Assembly (NCBI GenBank): GCA_021817605.1
Contig: JAKAUN010000009.1
Span: 80,551-144,550, forward strand
Source of the DNA: Thermoplasmata archaeon
Lineage (GTDB): Archaea > Thermoplasmatota > Thermoplasmata > Lutacidiplasmatales > UBA184
Direction of reading: 5' to 3'
Length of the DNA: 64,000 bases
Shown here: piece after piece, positions 19,956 through 28,474 of the stretch
Numbering within the stretch: the first letter of the stretch is position 1
Layout of the letters: the number at the start of each line of letters is the position of its first letter
The notes under the pieces: model-generated
What the model was told of the DNA's origin: nothing
The model's database searches: none
What the model saw: the letters and a program-made list of their open reading frames with translations, nothing else
Program-made: the position numbers and the translations under genes

Positions 19956-20070
19956 GTCCGCGGCGAGCCGGGCGGGACATACAAGCCTGAGCCTGGGGAG
20001 AGACAGAGACAAACTCGTAAGAGCAGCGCCGGGACTGGGAGCCGGGGGTCGGGAGCCGCTGGAGCCGTCG

Positions 20071-21930
20071 TTGCGTGATTTCGGACTGATCGGCAACCTC
20101 CACACGGCGGCTCTTGTCTCGCGCCACGGATCGATCGACTGGGCCTGCCTACCTCGTTTCGCCTCGCCCAGCGTCTTCGCCCGCATCCTCGACCCCGAGA
20201 AGGGCGGCTACGCCCGGCTCGCTCCCGTGGGCCCCTACCGGTCGCGCCAGCGCTACCTGCCGTCGACCTGCGTGCTCGCCACCGAATTCTTCCTCTCCGG
20301 AGGGCGACGGCTCGAGCTGCTCGACTTCTTCCCCATTGTCGAGGGGGCCGGGCCCGAGGGCGCCTCGCTCGTCGTCCGACGCCTGCGCGCCGTCGGTGGC
20401 GCGGTGTCGGTCCGCTTCGATTGCCTGCCGGCGTTCGGCTACGCGCTTAACCCGCATGCCTGGACGCTCGGCCGGGGTCGGGCGGTGGCACGCGCCGGCG
20501 ACGCGAGCCTCGAGGTGTCCTCCGACCCGCCCCGCTACGTGGACGGCTCGCACCTGCGCTCCGAGTTCGATATGGAACCGGGCGACCCGCTCCTTTTCGA
20601 GATCGCGTGGGGCCGACGCCCGAAGGGACTCGCCCCGGCCGAGGAACTGCTCGTCACGGCCAAGCGCTACTGGAGGAGGTGGGCGCACTCCTCCCGGGCC
20701 CCCGTCCACCGTGTCGCCCACCGCTGGCATCGCTGGGTGCTGCGGAGCGAGCTCACCCTCAAGCTCCTCTCGCATGCCGACACCGGGGCGTTCGTCGCCG
20801 CCCCGACGACCTCGATCCCCGAATTCCCCGGAGGGGTGCGGAACTGGGACTACCGCTACGTCTGGATCCGCGACGCGGCGTTCGCCGCCCAGGCGATGCT
20901 GCGTCTCGGCCACGAGCGCGAGGGTCTCGCCTTCCTGCGCTGGGTGCTCCTGAGGCTGAGGGACGACCCGATCCATCGTCTGCGGGTCGTCTACGGCGCG
21001 CACGGAGAGCGCAACCTCGCCGAGCACGAGCTCTCCCACCTCCAGGGGATGTGGGACTCGCGCCCGGTGCGCGTGGGCAACCGCGCCTCCCAGCAGTTCC
21101 AGCTCGACATCTACGGCGAGCTGCTGGATGCCGCTGCCCTTCTCGACAAGGTCGACCCCGCGTTCGTCCGAGAGAACTGGAACGAGGTGCGATCGATCGC
21201 CGAGGTCGTCGTGCGGCGTTGGCGGCTTCCCGACCGGGGGATCTGGGAGGTCCGCGGACCGCCCCAGCAGTTCGTCCACTCCAAGCTCATGGCCTGGGTC
21301 GCCCTCGACCGCGCCACCCGCCTCGCCCGGCGCCACGGCAGGACCGGGGACGTGGAGCGCTGGTCGAACGAGGCACAGAAGGTCCGCGCCTGGATCCTTT
21401 CCGAGGGGATCGACACCTCCCGGGCGACGTTCCGCCAGGCCGCCTCCTCGACCGCGATCGACGCCGCGAACCTCCGCATTCCGCTGGTGGGTTTCCTCCC
21501 GTTCGACGACAAGGTGGTGCAGGGAACGATCGAGGCCGTGGTCCGCGAGCTCGCGGACGGCCCGTTCGTCTACCGCTATCGGGCGCCGGACGGGCTCCCC
21601 GGGGCCGAGGGAGCGTTCCTGCCCGCGTCGTTCTGGCTTGTCGAGTGCCTGGCGCGATCGGGACAGACCGAGCTCGCGCTGCGTTTCTGGCGGCGCCTCC
21701 TCGGGGCCGGCAACGGCCTCGACCTGTTCAGCGAGGAGTATGCCTCCGCATCGCGGACGATGCTCGGCAACTTCCCGCAGGCGCTCACGCACATCGGCAT
21801 CCTGCGCGCCGCCGTGGCCCTGGGAGAGACGACCGGACAACCCGTGGCCGACCCGGAAGAACCTCTCCAGGCTGAGCAGAGCGGGTCGCTCGCGCCCGGG
21901 ACCACGGGAGCGAATCTGCTCCCGCTGTAG
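20071..21930 (+). CDS. GH15-family glycosidase (trehalase/glucoamylase-like)
   Basis: The 619-residue enzyme belongs to glycoside hydrolase family 15. It has the N-terminal beta-sandwich with DFGLIGNLHTAALVSRHGSI, then the alpha/alpha barrel with GVRNWDYRYVWIRDAAF near residue 260. The putative general acid Glu is in GIWEVRGPPQQ near 391, and the general base Glu is in LFSEEYASA near 555, followed by GNFPQALTHIG. Archaeal Thermoplasma and actinobacterial proteins of this subtype are trehalases, so trehalose is the likeliest substrate; glucoamylase activity is the alternative. No signal peptide is seen, so it is cytoplasmic. The start is a TTG at 20071, immediately before the conserved N-terminus. 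Confidence 0.85.
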   Translation: MRDFGLIGNLHTAALVSRHGSIDWACLPRFASPSVFARILDPEKGGYARLAPVGPYRSRQRYLPSTCVLATEFFLSGGRRLELLDFFPIVEGAGPEGASLVVRRLRAVGGAVSVRFDCLPAFGYALNPHAWTLGRGRAVARAGDASLEVSSDPPRYVDGSHLRSEFDMEPGDPLLFEIAWGRRPKGLAPAEELLVTAKRYWRRWAHSSRAPVHRVAHRWHRWVLRSELTLKLLSHADTGAFVAAPTTSIPEFPGGVRNWDYRYVWIRDAAFAAQAMLRLGHEREGLAFLRWVLLRLRDDPIHRLRVVYGAHGERNLAEHELSHLQGMWDSRPVRVGNRASQQFQLDIYGELLDAAALLDKVDPAFVRENWNEVRSIAEVVVRRWRLPDRGIWEVRGPPQQFVHSKLMAWVALDRATRLARRHGRTGDVERWSNEAQKVRAWILSEGIDTSRATFRQAASSTAIDAANLRIPLVGFLPFDDKVVQGTIEAVVRELADGPFVYRYRAPDGLPGAEGAFLPASFWLVECLARSGQTELALRFWRRLLGAGNGLDLFSEEYASASRTMLGNFPQALTHIGILRAAVALGETTGQPVADPEEPLQAEQSGSLAPGTTGANLLPL

Positions 21931-21946
21931 CGGGCGACGGCCCGGC

Positions 21947-22705
21947 TCAGGTTTCCCGCCAGCTCGGGAGGACGGAGCGGCCCGAAGTGCTCACGTAGGA
22001 CTCGCGGGCGCCGCGAACGAACTCGCCGAGCCAGCTGACCTCGCCGAGGGCGCCGTCGACGGCCTGCTGGCGACCGGCGTTGCGGCGCCAGCGGCGTGCC
22101 GCCACACGCTCGAAGCCGGGAACCGGGCTCGAGTAGCCGATCGTGAAGGAGACCGAGCCGGCCCCCGCGACTAGGAGCGCAAAGGCGAACCAGTCGAGGA
22201 AGAGACCGAGCCCGACGAGGTCTCGGGTCGTGAGGACCGATCCGAGCCCGACCAGGAGGGCCGCGGGGAGGGCGAAGACGGCGGCGAGGGTGAAGAATCC
22301 GAGAGCGTAGGCATGCGCCCGCGCGACCCGTCGCGACTCCTCCGCTGCGGAGACGTAGGCGCGCCAGATCCCCGCGAGCGGGGCGTCCGACGCCGGGGGG
22401 CTGCCCGACCCAACGTAGGCAAGGACCGTCCTCGACAGGTCGAGCTCGAGACGCTGGTAGGCGGTGATGTCCCCTCCCAGCATGGTGGCGAGGGCGAAGG
22501 CGCCGAGCAGCGCGGCGAAGAGCGCCACGGGGGCGACCCAGAGCGCAAGCGACCTCATCGGGTCGTACGCCGCCACGAAGACGAGGATGTAGGCAAGCCC
22601 CGCCGCGAAGGCGAGGGCGAGAATGCCCCCGCCCGGCGTGTCGGGCGCAGGAACGCGCGGGGTGCGGCGGGGGCTGCTTTCGGTCGGCCGCGAGGTCGGG
22701 TGCAT
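21947..22705 (-). CDS. Four-helix membrane protein of unknown function
   Basis: The 252-residue protein has two N-terminal helices (LALAFAAGLAYILVFVAAY and LWVAPVALFAALLGAFALA). A polar segment of about 60 residues with ESRRVARAHAYALG follows, then two further helices (AVFALPAALLVGLGSVL and LFLDWFAFALLVAGAG), and a basic C-terminal tail with an amphipathic region. The ATG at 22705 lies 27 nt downstream of a TATA box (CTTAATAG, minus strand, 22728-22735), a clear leaderless start. It ends 16 nt from the GH15 stop, tail to tail. No family is recognised. Confidence 0.6.
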   Translation of the reverse strand: MHPTSRPTESSPRRTPRVPAPDTPGGGILALAFAAGLAYILVFVAAYDPMRSLALWVAPVALFAALLGAFALATMLGGDITAYQRLELDLSRTVLAYVGSGSPPASDAPLAGIWRAYVSAAEESRRVARAHAYALGFFTLAAVFALPAALLVGLGSVLTTRDLVGLGLFLDWFAFALLVAGAGSVSFTIGYSSPVPGFERVAARRWRRNAGRQQAVDGALGEVSWLGEFVRGARESYVSTSGRSVLPSWRET

Positions 22706-22727
22706 CGAGAATTAACCGATGGGTGCA

Positions 22728-22735
22728 CTATTAAG
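22728..22735 (-). promoter_or_regulatory. TATA box of the 21947-22705 gene
   Basis: CTTAATAG on the minus strand is centred about 27 nt before the ATG at 22705. Confidence 0.6.
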
Positions 22736-22818
22736 AACTGTCGAGCCAGATGCTGCGACGCGCTCCGCGCCGAGAGCCGTCCGCCTCCCTTCTTTCGAGG
22801 GGCCGAGGGACGGCTGTT

Positions 22819-24330
22819 CTAGTAGCCCCAGCCCGCGATCCGACGTTCGATCGACCCGTGATACGGCTGCGCGGCGATCCTCGCGGACGCGAGGTCGTGG
22901 GCCTGGCGCGCGAGCTCAGCGACGCGCCGCGTCTCGGGGCCCTCCTCCAGCGGCGTGGGGCGCACGCCGCGTTCCGGCATCGCGACGCGGTAGCTGCGGA
23001 CCGCGCCGGCCTCCCCGGCCACCGCCTTGGTCGCCCCGGAGTAGACCGCGATCTCGAGTCGGTCGAGGAAGCCCTTCCTGGCCGCCGAGACGTTCGGGAT
23101 CTCACCGGAAGGGATGCCGTCGGTCATCGCATAAACCGGGCGGTCCTCGCCCGGAGCCGGCGACGAGAGCAGCGAGCGGGAGCTCGGGTCCCCGAAGCTC
23201 TCGCGCCCTACGAGCCCCGCGATCGTCCGGGGCACGTCCACGAGGCTCACCCACTCGCCGGACCGCTCCCCGCGTACCGTGGCGCCCGGGGCCCGCACCC
23301 AGAGCGGGATGCGGGCGATCGGTTCGTCGACGCGGAACCGGTGGAAGAGCGTCTCCTCCTCGAGGAACGCTTGTCCGTGGTCGCTCGTGAGCACGAAGAG
23401 CGTGTTCTCCCAGTTGCGACGTCGTTGGAAGGTCTCGATGAGGGAACGGAGCCTCCGGTCGATCGTCCGCAGCGACGCGACGTAGGCGTCGCGGACCATC
23501 GCCAGCTCTTCCGGAGTGGGCTCCCAGCGTCCCTGGACCCAGAGCACGGGGTCCTGCGAGCAGCCGGCGTAGCGAAGCCAGCGGCCGAGGGGGACCTCGA
23601 GGCCGGCGTCGGCCAGGTAAGGCTCGTGGGCCTCGAAGAGGTTGACGAAGGAGAAAACCGGGCGCTCGGATGGCTGGGAGGCGAGCCAGCTGTCGAGCGA
23701 CGGCTCGATCCAAGGGGCGATGGCCGGCATCGCCGTCCGGAAGGTCCCGCGGACGTGGCCTCCCACGCGGTTGAGGCCGTCCCAGACCGCCGGCAAGCGT
23801 GAGAACGCCTTCATCGCGAAGTCCCGGAGGGGCGACGGCTGGCTCTCCCCGGCGACCTTCGGGAGCCAGACGAGCGCCGGCCCGCCCAGGTTGGGACAGG
23901 TCGCCTTGTCGATGCCGAGGAAGCGCAGGTAGAACTCCCTCCCACCGCCCCAGAGGCTCTGGTCGAAGCCGCGGGTGAGTCCCGTGGAGGGTTGCACGTA
24001 GGCGTTCGCGGAGTAGAAGGAGGTCGCGTAACCCTCGCGGAGCAGGGCCTCGGCGATCGTCTCGGGCTCGCGGGTGAGGATCGGCCCGTTGCGGTAGTGG
24101 GCTCCATGGTCCCAGGGGTAGAGCCCGGTGAACAGGCTGGCGTGGCCGGGGACCGTCCAGCTCGAGGTGCTCACCGCGCCGGGGAAGGTGAGGAGCTCGG
24201 GGCGCAGCTCGTGGAGGAACGGCATCGCGCCCGGGCGGTCGACCTCCTGGTCGAAGAGGTCGGAGCGGACACAGTCGAGGACCACCAGCAGCACGTCGGG
24301 ACGGGCGTCGCCCCCGGCTCCGCCGCTCAT
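22819..24330 (-). CDS. Sulfatase/alkaline-phosphatase-fold transferase or hydrolase
   Basis: The 503-residue protein opens with DVLLVVLDCVRSDLF, the first metal-binding strand of the sulfatase fold, and the nucleophile region SSWTVPGHASLFTGLYPWDHG. The formylglycine motif C/S-x-P-x-R is absent; a Thr with P-x-H takes its place. This points to a phosphoethanolamine/phosphoglycerol-transferase-like or phosphatase activity rather than a sulfatase. The second metal site is in VLTSDHGQAF. No membrane helix is visible. Its ATG overlaps the stop of the upstream dehydratase gene (ATGA), so it is the last gene of a sugar/glycan operon and may decorate that glycan. Confidence 0.75.
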   Translation of the reverse strand: MSGGAGGDARPDVLLVVLDCVRSDLFDQEVDRPGAMPFLHELRPELLTFPGAVSTSSWTVPGHASLFTGLYPWDHGAHYRNGPILTREPETIAEALLREGYATSFYSANAYVQPSTGLTRGFDQSLWGGGREFYLRFLGIDKATCPNLGGPALVWLPKVAGESQPSPLRDFAMKAFSRLPAVWDGLNRVGGHVRGTFRTAMPAIAPWIEPSLDSWLASQPSERPVFSFVNLFEAHEPYLADAGLEVPLGRWLRYAGCSQDPVLWVQGRWEPTPEELAMVRDAYVASLRTIDRRLRSLIETFQRRRNWENTLFVLTSDHGQAFLEEETLFHRFRVDEPIARIPLWVRAPGATVRGERSGEWVSLVDVPRTIAGLVGRESFGDPSSRSLLSSPAPGEDRPVYAMTDGIPSGEIPNVSAARKGFLDRLEIAVYSGATKAVAGEAGAVRSYRVAMPERGVRPTPLEEGPETRRVAELARQAHDLASARIAAQPYHGSIERRIAGWGY

Positions 24331-25412
24331 CGACGGCGTCGGACACCCCCCGAGGTCCGTGCGGGCCGTCGGGATGGGCGAGAGGGGCGGGAAGAACGGG
24401 AGCGGGGGGGAGAGCGGGTCGGGCGGCGTCCTCGCGCGACGCGGCGCGGACGGGGCGTAGGGGCCGACGTTTGGTCGGCCTCCGCCCGCCAGAAGTCGAG
24501 CGACTCGCGGATCGTCCGCTCGAGGGGATACTCCCTACGGTAGCCGAGGGCCTCGAGCCGATGGGTGTCCGAGGCGTTGTCGAGCTCGTCCGTCGGCCGC
24601 AGCAGGTTCGGGTCCGTTTCCACGGAGAGCGGCACCTTCGAGAGGGCGACCAGTTGCTCCACGATCGAGCGGACGGAGTAGCTCTGGCCGGCGCCGACAT
24701 TGATCGGTTGCTTCGGGTCGCCGGCCTCGAAGACCTTCCAGAGGCCCCGGACCGAGTCGCGGATGTCCGAGATGTCCCGACGTGGCTCGAGGTTGCCGAC
24801 CTTGAGGACGGCGGGTCCCTCGGTGCGCTCGAGCCGGGCCACCTGGCGAGCGAAGTCGTTGAGGGCGTCGCCCGTCTTGCCGGGCCCGGTCGTACCGAAG
24901 AGGCGGGCGCGCACGATGCGCAGACCGAAGTTGAGGTGGTACTGGTAGGAGATCGCCTCCTGAGACGCCTTCGAGACACCGTAGGGATTGGTCGCCCAGA
25001 GAGGGGCCTCCTCCCGGACCGGAAGGCTGGGGGGAATGCCGTAGGCTGCCGCCGAGGCCGTCAACAGCACTCCCTCGCCCGGCGGGGACCTGCGCAGCGC
25101 CTCGTAGAGGTGGATGGTGCCAAGGACGTTGGTCTGGAACGTGTCGATCGGATCGGCCCACGCCTTCTTCGCGTAGGCCTGGGCCGCAAGGTGGAAGACG
25201 GCCTGAGGCCGGAGCGTCTCGACCATGCGACGCACCGCGCGTCCGTCGCGGATGTCGAGCTGCTTCCAGCGGATGCGCCCGTCGGTTAAGATGCGGGAGG
25301 AGAGCTCCGGAGGGGTGAGGTAGGTGCCCGTCACCTCGTGGCCAAGGCCCGCCGCGTAACTCGACAGGTATCGTCCGATGAACCCCGAAGCCCCCGTGAC
25401 CAAGATCCTCAT
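24327..25412 (-). CDS. GDP-mannose 4,6-dehydratase-like NAD-dependent sugar epimerase/dehydratase
   Basis: The 361-residue extended SDR has RILVTGASGFIGRYL at the N-terminus, HLAAQAYAKKAW near residue 78, an active-site Ser in LLTASAAAYG near 120 and the catalytic pair in NPYGVSKASQE near 145. The later segments RLFGTTGPGK and SDIRDSVRGLW are typical of GDP-mannose dehydratase/RmlD-type nucleotide-sugar enzymes. A Pro/Arg-rich tail of about 45 residues follows the last helix and is unusual for the family. The substrate (GDP-mannose or GDP-heptose) is an inference from the kinase and glycosyltransferase encoded upstream. Confidence 0.85.
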   Translation of the reverse strand: MRILVTGASGFIGRYLSSYAAGLGHEVTGTYLTPPELSSRILTDGRIRWKQLDIRDGRAVRRMVETLRPQAVFHLAAQAYAKKAWADPIDTFQTNVLGTIHLYEALRRSPPGEGVLLTASAAAYGIPPSLPVREEAPLWATNPYGVSKASQEAISYQYHLNFGLRIVRARLFGTTGPGKTGDALNDFARQVARLERTEGPAVLKVGNLEPRRDISDIRDSVRGLWKVFEAGDPKQPINVGAGQSYSVRSIVEQLVALSKVPLSVETDPNLLRPTDELDNASDTHRLEALGYRREYPLERTIRESLDFWRAEADQTSAPTPRPRRVARGRRPTRSPPRSRSSRPSRPSRRPARTSGGVRRRR

Positions 25413-25530
25413 CGCTTCCCTCCGCGCAGCGGCCAGGGACGCACGCCTGCCGCTGGCGCGTCGCAGGCTCCGCCGCGGGGCAGGGCCTGCAACGGACCAA
25501 CATAACCCCGACGGGGGTACGCCAGCGAGC

Positions 25531-26322
25531 TCACGCCCCCGGGTCCGGGGACGGCGCCACCACCGGCGGGTGACGACGCATCCTTCCGGCGAGGCGTCGG
25601 GCGAGGATGAGCTCGATGAGGAAGACCCGAACGAACGCGAGGCCCTGCGTCACCTTGCTCGCCCCGTCCCCGCGTGGCTCGAAGACGAAGCCGACCTCCT
25701 CGACGTCGCGGCCCCGACACATGACGAGGAGGAAGAGCAGCAGCTTGTAGCCCCGGTAGCCCGGGTCGATGCCCACGTAGACCGACCGATGGAACGCAAA
25801 GTACCCCGAGACCGGGTCGGAGACCGCCCTGCTTTCCGGTAGAAGGAGCTGGGCGAGCCACTCGGCCGACCGGGAGATCACCGCGCGCAGAGGGGAGCGC
25901 GGCCCCGGCGAGCCGCCGTCCGCGTAGCGGCTCGCGACGACAAGCGAGGCGCCCTGTTCGAGGCGGGCGAGCATCGGGGGAAGGAGCTCGGGGGGATGCT
26001 GAAGGTCGGAGTCCATGACGACGGCGAACTTCCCTCGGGCGGCCCTCAGGGCGAGGACCTGCGCGCGTAGCGTGGTCTGCTTACCCTGGTGAAGGATCGT
26101 TTGCAGTCTCGGGTCCGCCTGCGCCTGCTCGAGGAGGAATTCGCGGGAGCCGTCCGTGCTGCCGTCGTCGACGACGATCGCCTCCCAGGACGGGAGCGGA
26201 AGGCTCCGGAGCCGTCGCAGCAGCTCGGGGAGGTTCTTGCGTTCGTTGTAGACCGCGAGGACGATGGAGAGCTCCGGAGGTGAGGCCGTGTCGGACGCGC
26301 GGGAGGAAGCTGCGTCGGACAT
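25531..26322 (-). CDS. Family 2 glycosyltransferase (dolichol-phosphate mannose synthase-like)
   Basis: The 263-residue GT-A enzyme has LSIVLAVYNERKNLPELL, the nucleotide-binding IVVDDGSTDGSRE, the metal-binding VVMDSDLQHPPELLPPML (D-x-D variant with the DLQHPPE motif of DPM synthases) and DPVSGYFAFHRSVY. It lacks the C-terminal membrane helices of some relatives. It probably transfers mannose or a related sugar from a nucleotide donor to a polyprenyl phosphate on the cytoplasmic face. It sits 12 nt downstream of the GHMP kinase gene and 118 nt upstream of the dehydratase gene, within one operon. Confidence 0.85.
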   Translation of the reverse strand: MSDAASSRASDTASPPELSIVLAVYNERKNLPELLRRLRSLPLPSWEAIVVDDGSTDGSREFLLEQAQADPRLQTILHQGKQTTLRAQVLALRAARGKFAVVMDSDLQHPPELLPPMLARLEQGASLVVASRYADGGSPGPRSPLRAVISRSAEWLAQLLLPESRAVSDPVSGYFAFHRSVYVGIDPGYRGYKLLLFLLVMCRGRDVEEVGFVFEPRGDGASKVTQGLAFVRVFLIELILARRLAGRMRRHPPVVAPSPDPGA

Positions 26323-26334
26323 CGTCCCCGTCGC

Positions 26335-27381
26335 TCAGACCGCGGGCCGCACCGACCAGGTCTGCAGCCCGTTGGGCTCGAGGGAGAAGTCCTCGACCCG
26401 GCCGCCGGCTTCCTGCACCGCCTTCGCGACCTTGGCCCGTCGCGCGAAGTCGCAGAAGAAGAGGAGATAGCCCCCCCCACCGGCTCCCACGAGCTTGCCG
26501 CCGAGGGCCCCGGCCTCACGTGCACGCGAGTAGAACGCGTCGATCCTGTCGTTGGTGATCCCGTCGGCGAACTGCTTCTTGAACTGCCAGCCGCGGTCGA
26601 GCAGGAGGCCCATCTCGTCCAGGTTGCCCCGGAGGAGAGCGTTCTTCATGTCGACGGCCAGCCGCTTGGTCTCGTCCAGAGCGTGGACCGTCTCCGCGCG
26701 ACGCTCGGTGTAGCCGGCCTGCTGGCGGACGATGATGTCGTTCGAGTAGTGGCCGGTGCCGGTGTAGCAGAGGAGGAGGCGATAGGCGAGCTCGTTGGAA
26801 ACCTCGCTCGGGATCTTGAGCGGGTTGACGATGGTGTGGTTGCGGGTGAACTCCATGAAGTTGAATCCCCCGAAAGCGGCGGCATACATGTCCTGGCGGC
26901 CCCCGCGCATGCCGAACTCGTTGCGCTCGATCTTGTAGGCGAGCTCGGCGACGTCGTACGGGGTCCAGGGCTCCCGGAGGTAGTGGCGGAAGGCGCCGAC
27001 CAACGCGACCGTCATCGTCGAGGAGGTCCCGAGGCCCGTGCCCGCAGGCGCGTCCGAGTGGAGGAAGAGCTTGAGGGTGTCGTGGACCCGGTCGCCGTTC
27101 GCCTGGGGTCGCAGCACGCGCAGGGCGGCCTTGACCAGATCGAGCTCTCCGTTGTAGACCAGGTCGGCGGGCTTCTCGTAGTTGACGCTCAGGTTATAGT
27201 CGAGCGACTCGACCGCCGTGGTCCCGCTACCGTCCGGGACCGCCTCGAGCGTCGCGTAGGCGAACTTGTCGATCGTGCAGTTGAGGACCGCGCCGCCATT
27301 CTCCTCCGGGTACGGGGAGACATCCGTCCCCCCGCCCGCGAAACTGATTCGGAGCGGAGCCTTGCTCCGAACGATCTGCAT
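26335..27381 (-). CDS. GHMP kinase, D-glycero-D-manno-heptose 7-phosphate kinase-like
   Basis: The 348-residue product begins MQIVRSKAPLRISFAGGGTD, the typical N-terminus of HddA-type sugar kinases. The GHMP ATP-binding loop is APAGTGLGTSSTMTVAL near residue 105. NEFGMRGGRQDMYAAAFGG follows near 160, and the C-terminal GGKLVGAGGGGYLLFF near 315. Relatives phosphorylate the anomeric carbon of heptose 7-phosphate or related sugars for GDP activation. The ATG at 27381 fits a TATA box at 27406-27414 with 29-nt spacing; the longer reading from 27462 runs through that promoter. It is the first gene of the sugar/glycan operon. Confidence 0.8.
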   Translation of the reverse strand: MQIVRSKAPLRISFAGGGTDVSPYPEENGGAVLNCTIDKFAYATLEAVPDGSGTTAVESLDYNLSVNYEKPADLVYNGELDLVKAALRVLRPQANGDRVHDTLKLFLHSDAPAGTGLGTSSTMTVALVGAFRHYLREPWTPYDVAELAYKIERNEFGMRGGRQDMYAAAFGGFNFMEFTRNHTIVNPLKIPSEVSNELAYRLLLCYTGTGHYSNDIIVRQQAGYTERRAETVHALDETKRLAVDMKNALLRGNLDEMGLLLDRGWQFKKQFADGITNDRIDAFYSRAREAGALGGKLVGAGGGGYLLFFCDFARRAKVAKAVQEAGGRVEDFSLEPNGLQTWSVRPAV

Positions 27382-27405
27382 CCGTCCCGGCGAGACCACA
27401 ACCGG

Positions 27406-27414
27406 GCGCTTAAT
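27406..27414 (-). promoter_or_regulatory. TATA box of the sugar/glycan operon
   Basis: CATTAAGCG on the minus strand is centred 29 nt before the kinase ATG at 27381. It is the only clear promoter seen for the four-gene operon. Confidence 0.6.
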
Positions 27415-27740
27415 GCTTCGGGCATGCGAGCAACCGCGCTGCACCCGCCGTGGGGGACCCAAGGTCCGGCAGCCCTGAGGATGCGGCTATTCGCAAGTCC
27501 CGCGCGAGCCGTCCTGAGGTAGCGAGCGGGCCTCGACTTCTCGAGACCCATCTGCCCCTCTCGCACCGGCCTTGGATCGGTCAAGGGTCTCTGAGCCCGT
27601 GGCCGCCAAACGAGGGGCGATAGGACGTGGGTCGACCACGGCTTCCCGAGGAGAAAATCCGAGCTACACGACAGGTTACCACCTATTCTAGAGGTAAAAC
27701 ACCCCTCTGAGACGGCCGATCGCCTCCGCTCAAGACCATC
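27415..27740. other. Intergenic region without a supportable gene
   Basis: About 330 nt between divergent promoters. It becomes visibly more AT-rich after 27650 and holds short inverted repeats such as AGGT-TACC-ACCT near 27682 and AGAGG/CCTCT around 27693-27711. These could bind regulators of the secreted-protein gene downstream. No RNA gene was recognised. Confidence 0.35.
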
Positions 27741-27750
27741 GTTTAAATAC
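27741..27750 (+). promoter_or_regulatory. Strong TATA box
   Basis: GTTTAAATAC is the best match to an archaeal TATA box in the window. It lies about 48 nt before the ATG at 27794 and 33 nt before a GTG at 27779. Confidence 0.7.
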
Positions 27751-27793
27751 GTGGAAATGCGCATTCAAACGCACCCCTGTGGGGATTGAAGCC

Positions 27794-28345
27794 ATGAGGA
27801 GAAAGATGAACACACGAGTGAGTGGACGGCTGATCTACGTCGCGACACTTGTCGCAATCGTGGGCGTGAGCGGAGGTGTAGCCATGGGTAGCGCGATTCT
27901 ATCCCCTACCGCCGTCGCGCAGACAGCGGGGATGTACGCCGGTACCAACAGTGCCCCAAACGGTTATTCGACCCCGACACTGTCGATTGCCAACATCCCT
28001 ACGGGGGTCACCTCTTGCACGACCACCCCCATCACCGAAGCCACGAGCGGCAAGACCGTCACAATGTATCTTTCGGATGTCACTGGCGGAACCGCCTGCA
28101 CCGCCGGAGACTTTGCCGAGATGTTCAATGTCTCCTACTCCTTCTCCATTACGAGCGCGCAGACGGACAAGTTCACGATTACGACGTCCTACGGCACGAC
28201 CATCACTACCGGCTTTAACAGCCTCAGCGTGACTACTGGAGCGACCGGTTCGCCATGGACACAGAACGTCGACGTGTACGTCGACTACGGGTCTCCGAGC
28301 ATGCCTGCTGGCGGGATCGATACTCTCACTCTGGTCATCCAGTAG
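27794..28345 (+). CDS. Small secreted beta-rich protein, paralogue 1 of 3
   Basis: The 183-residue protein has a basic N-terminus and one hydrophobic segment (LIYVATLVAIVGVSGGVAMGS) acting as a signal or anchor. The exported domain is rich in Thr, Ser and Gly, has alternating strands, and contains two Cys (TSCTTT and GTACTAG) that could form a disulfide. It resembles the proteins at 33333 and 39412 in size, layout and Cys spacing, though it is the most divergent. A strong promoter suggests high expression. GTG 27779 and ATG 27806 (after AGGAG) are alternative starts. A surface-layer or pilus-like role is only an inference. Confidence 0.65.
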   Translation: MRRKMNTRVSGRLIYVATLVAIVGVSGGVAMGSAILSPTAVAQTAGMYAGTNSAPNGYSTPTLSIANIPTGVTSCTTTPITEATSGKTVTMYLSDVTGGTACTAGDFAEMFNVSYSFSITSAQTDKFTITTSYGTTITTGFNSLSVTTGATGSPWTQNVDVYVDYGSPSMPAGGIDTLTLVIQ

Positions 28346-28367
28346 GCACGAAGGTCCTTCCCGACCC

Positions 28368-28390
28368 TGGGGGGGCTGTAGCCGCCCCCA
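28368..28390 (+). terminator. Hairpin after secreted-protein gene
   Basis: A G-run/C-run hairpin (TGGGGGGGC, TGTA loop, GCC and GCCCCCA) starts 22 nt after the stop and is followed by a pyrimidine-rich stretch. It is a plausible 3' end. Confidence 0.45.
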
Positions 28391-28474
28391 ACCTCTTCCT
28401 CGCCCTTCTCTCTCATGCGACAAGTTGTTAACAGGCGAGCGACCTAGCTCTTCAGCGGTGGATTAACCGCCGTC

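Noticed and set aside
22819..24330. Arylsulfatase
   Set aside because: The fold is right, but the C/S-x-P-x-R formylglycine motif is absent (T-x-P-x-H instead).
27794..28345. Type IV pilin or archaellin
   Set aside because: No class III signal peptide (short basic start, cleavage before an uninterrupted hydrophobic helix) is evident in this protein or its two paralogues.
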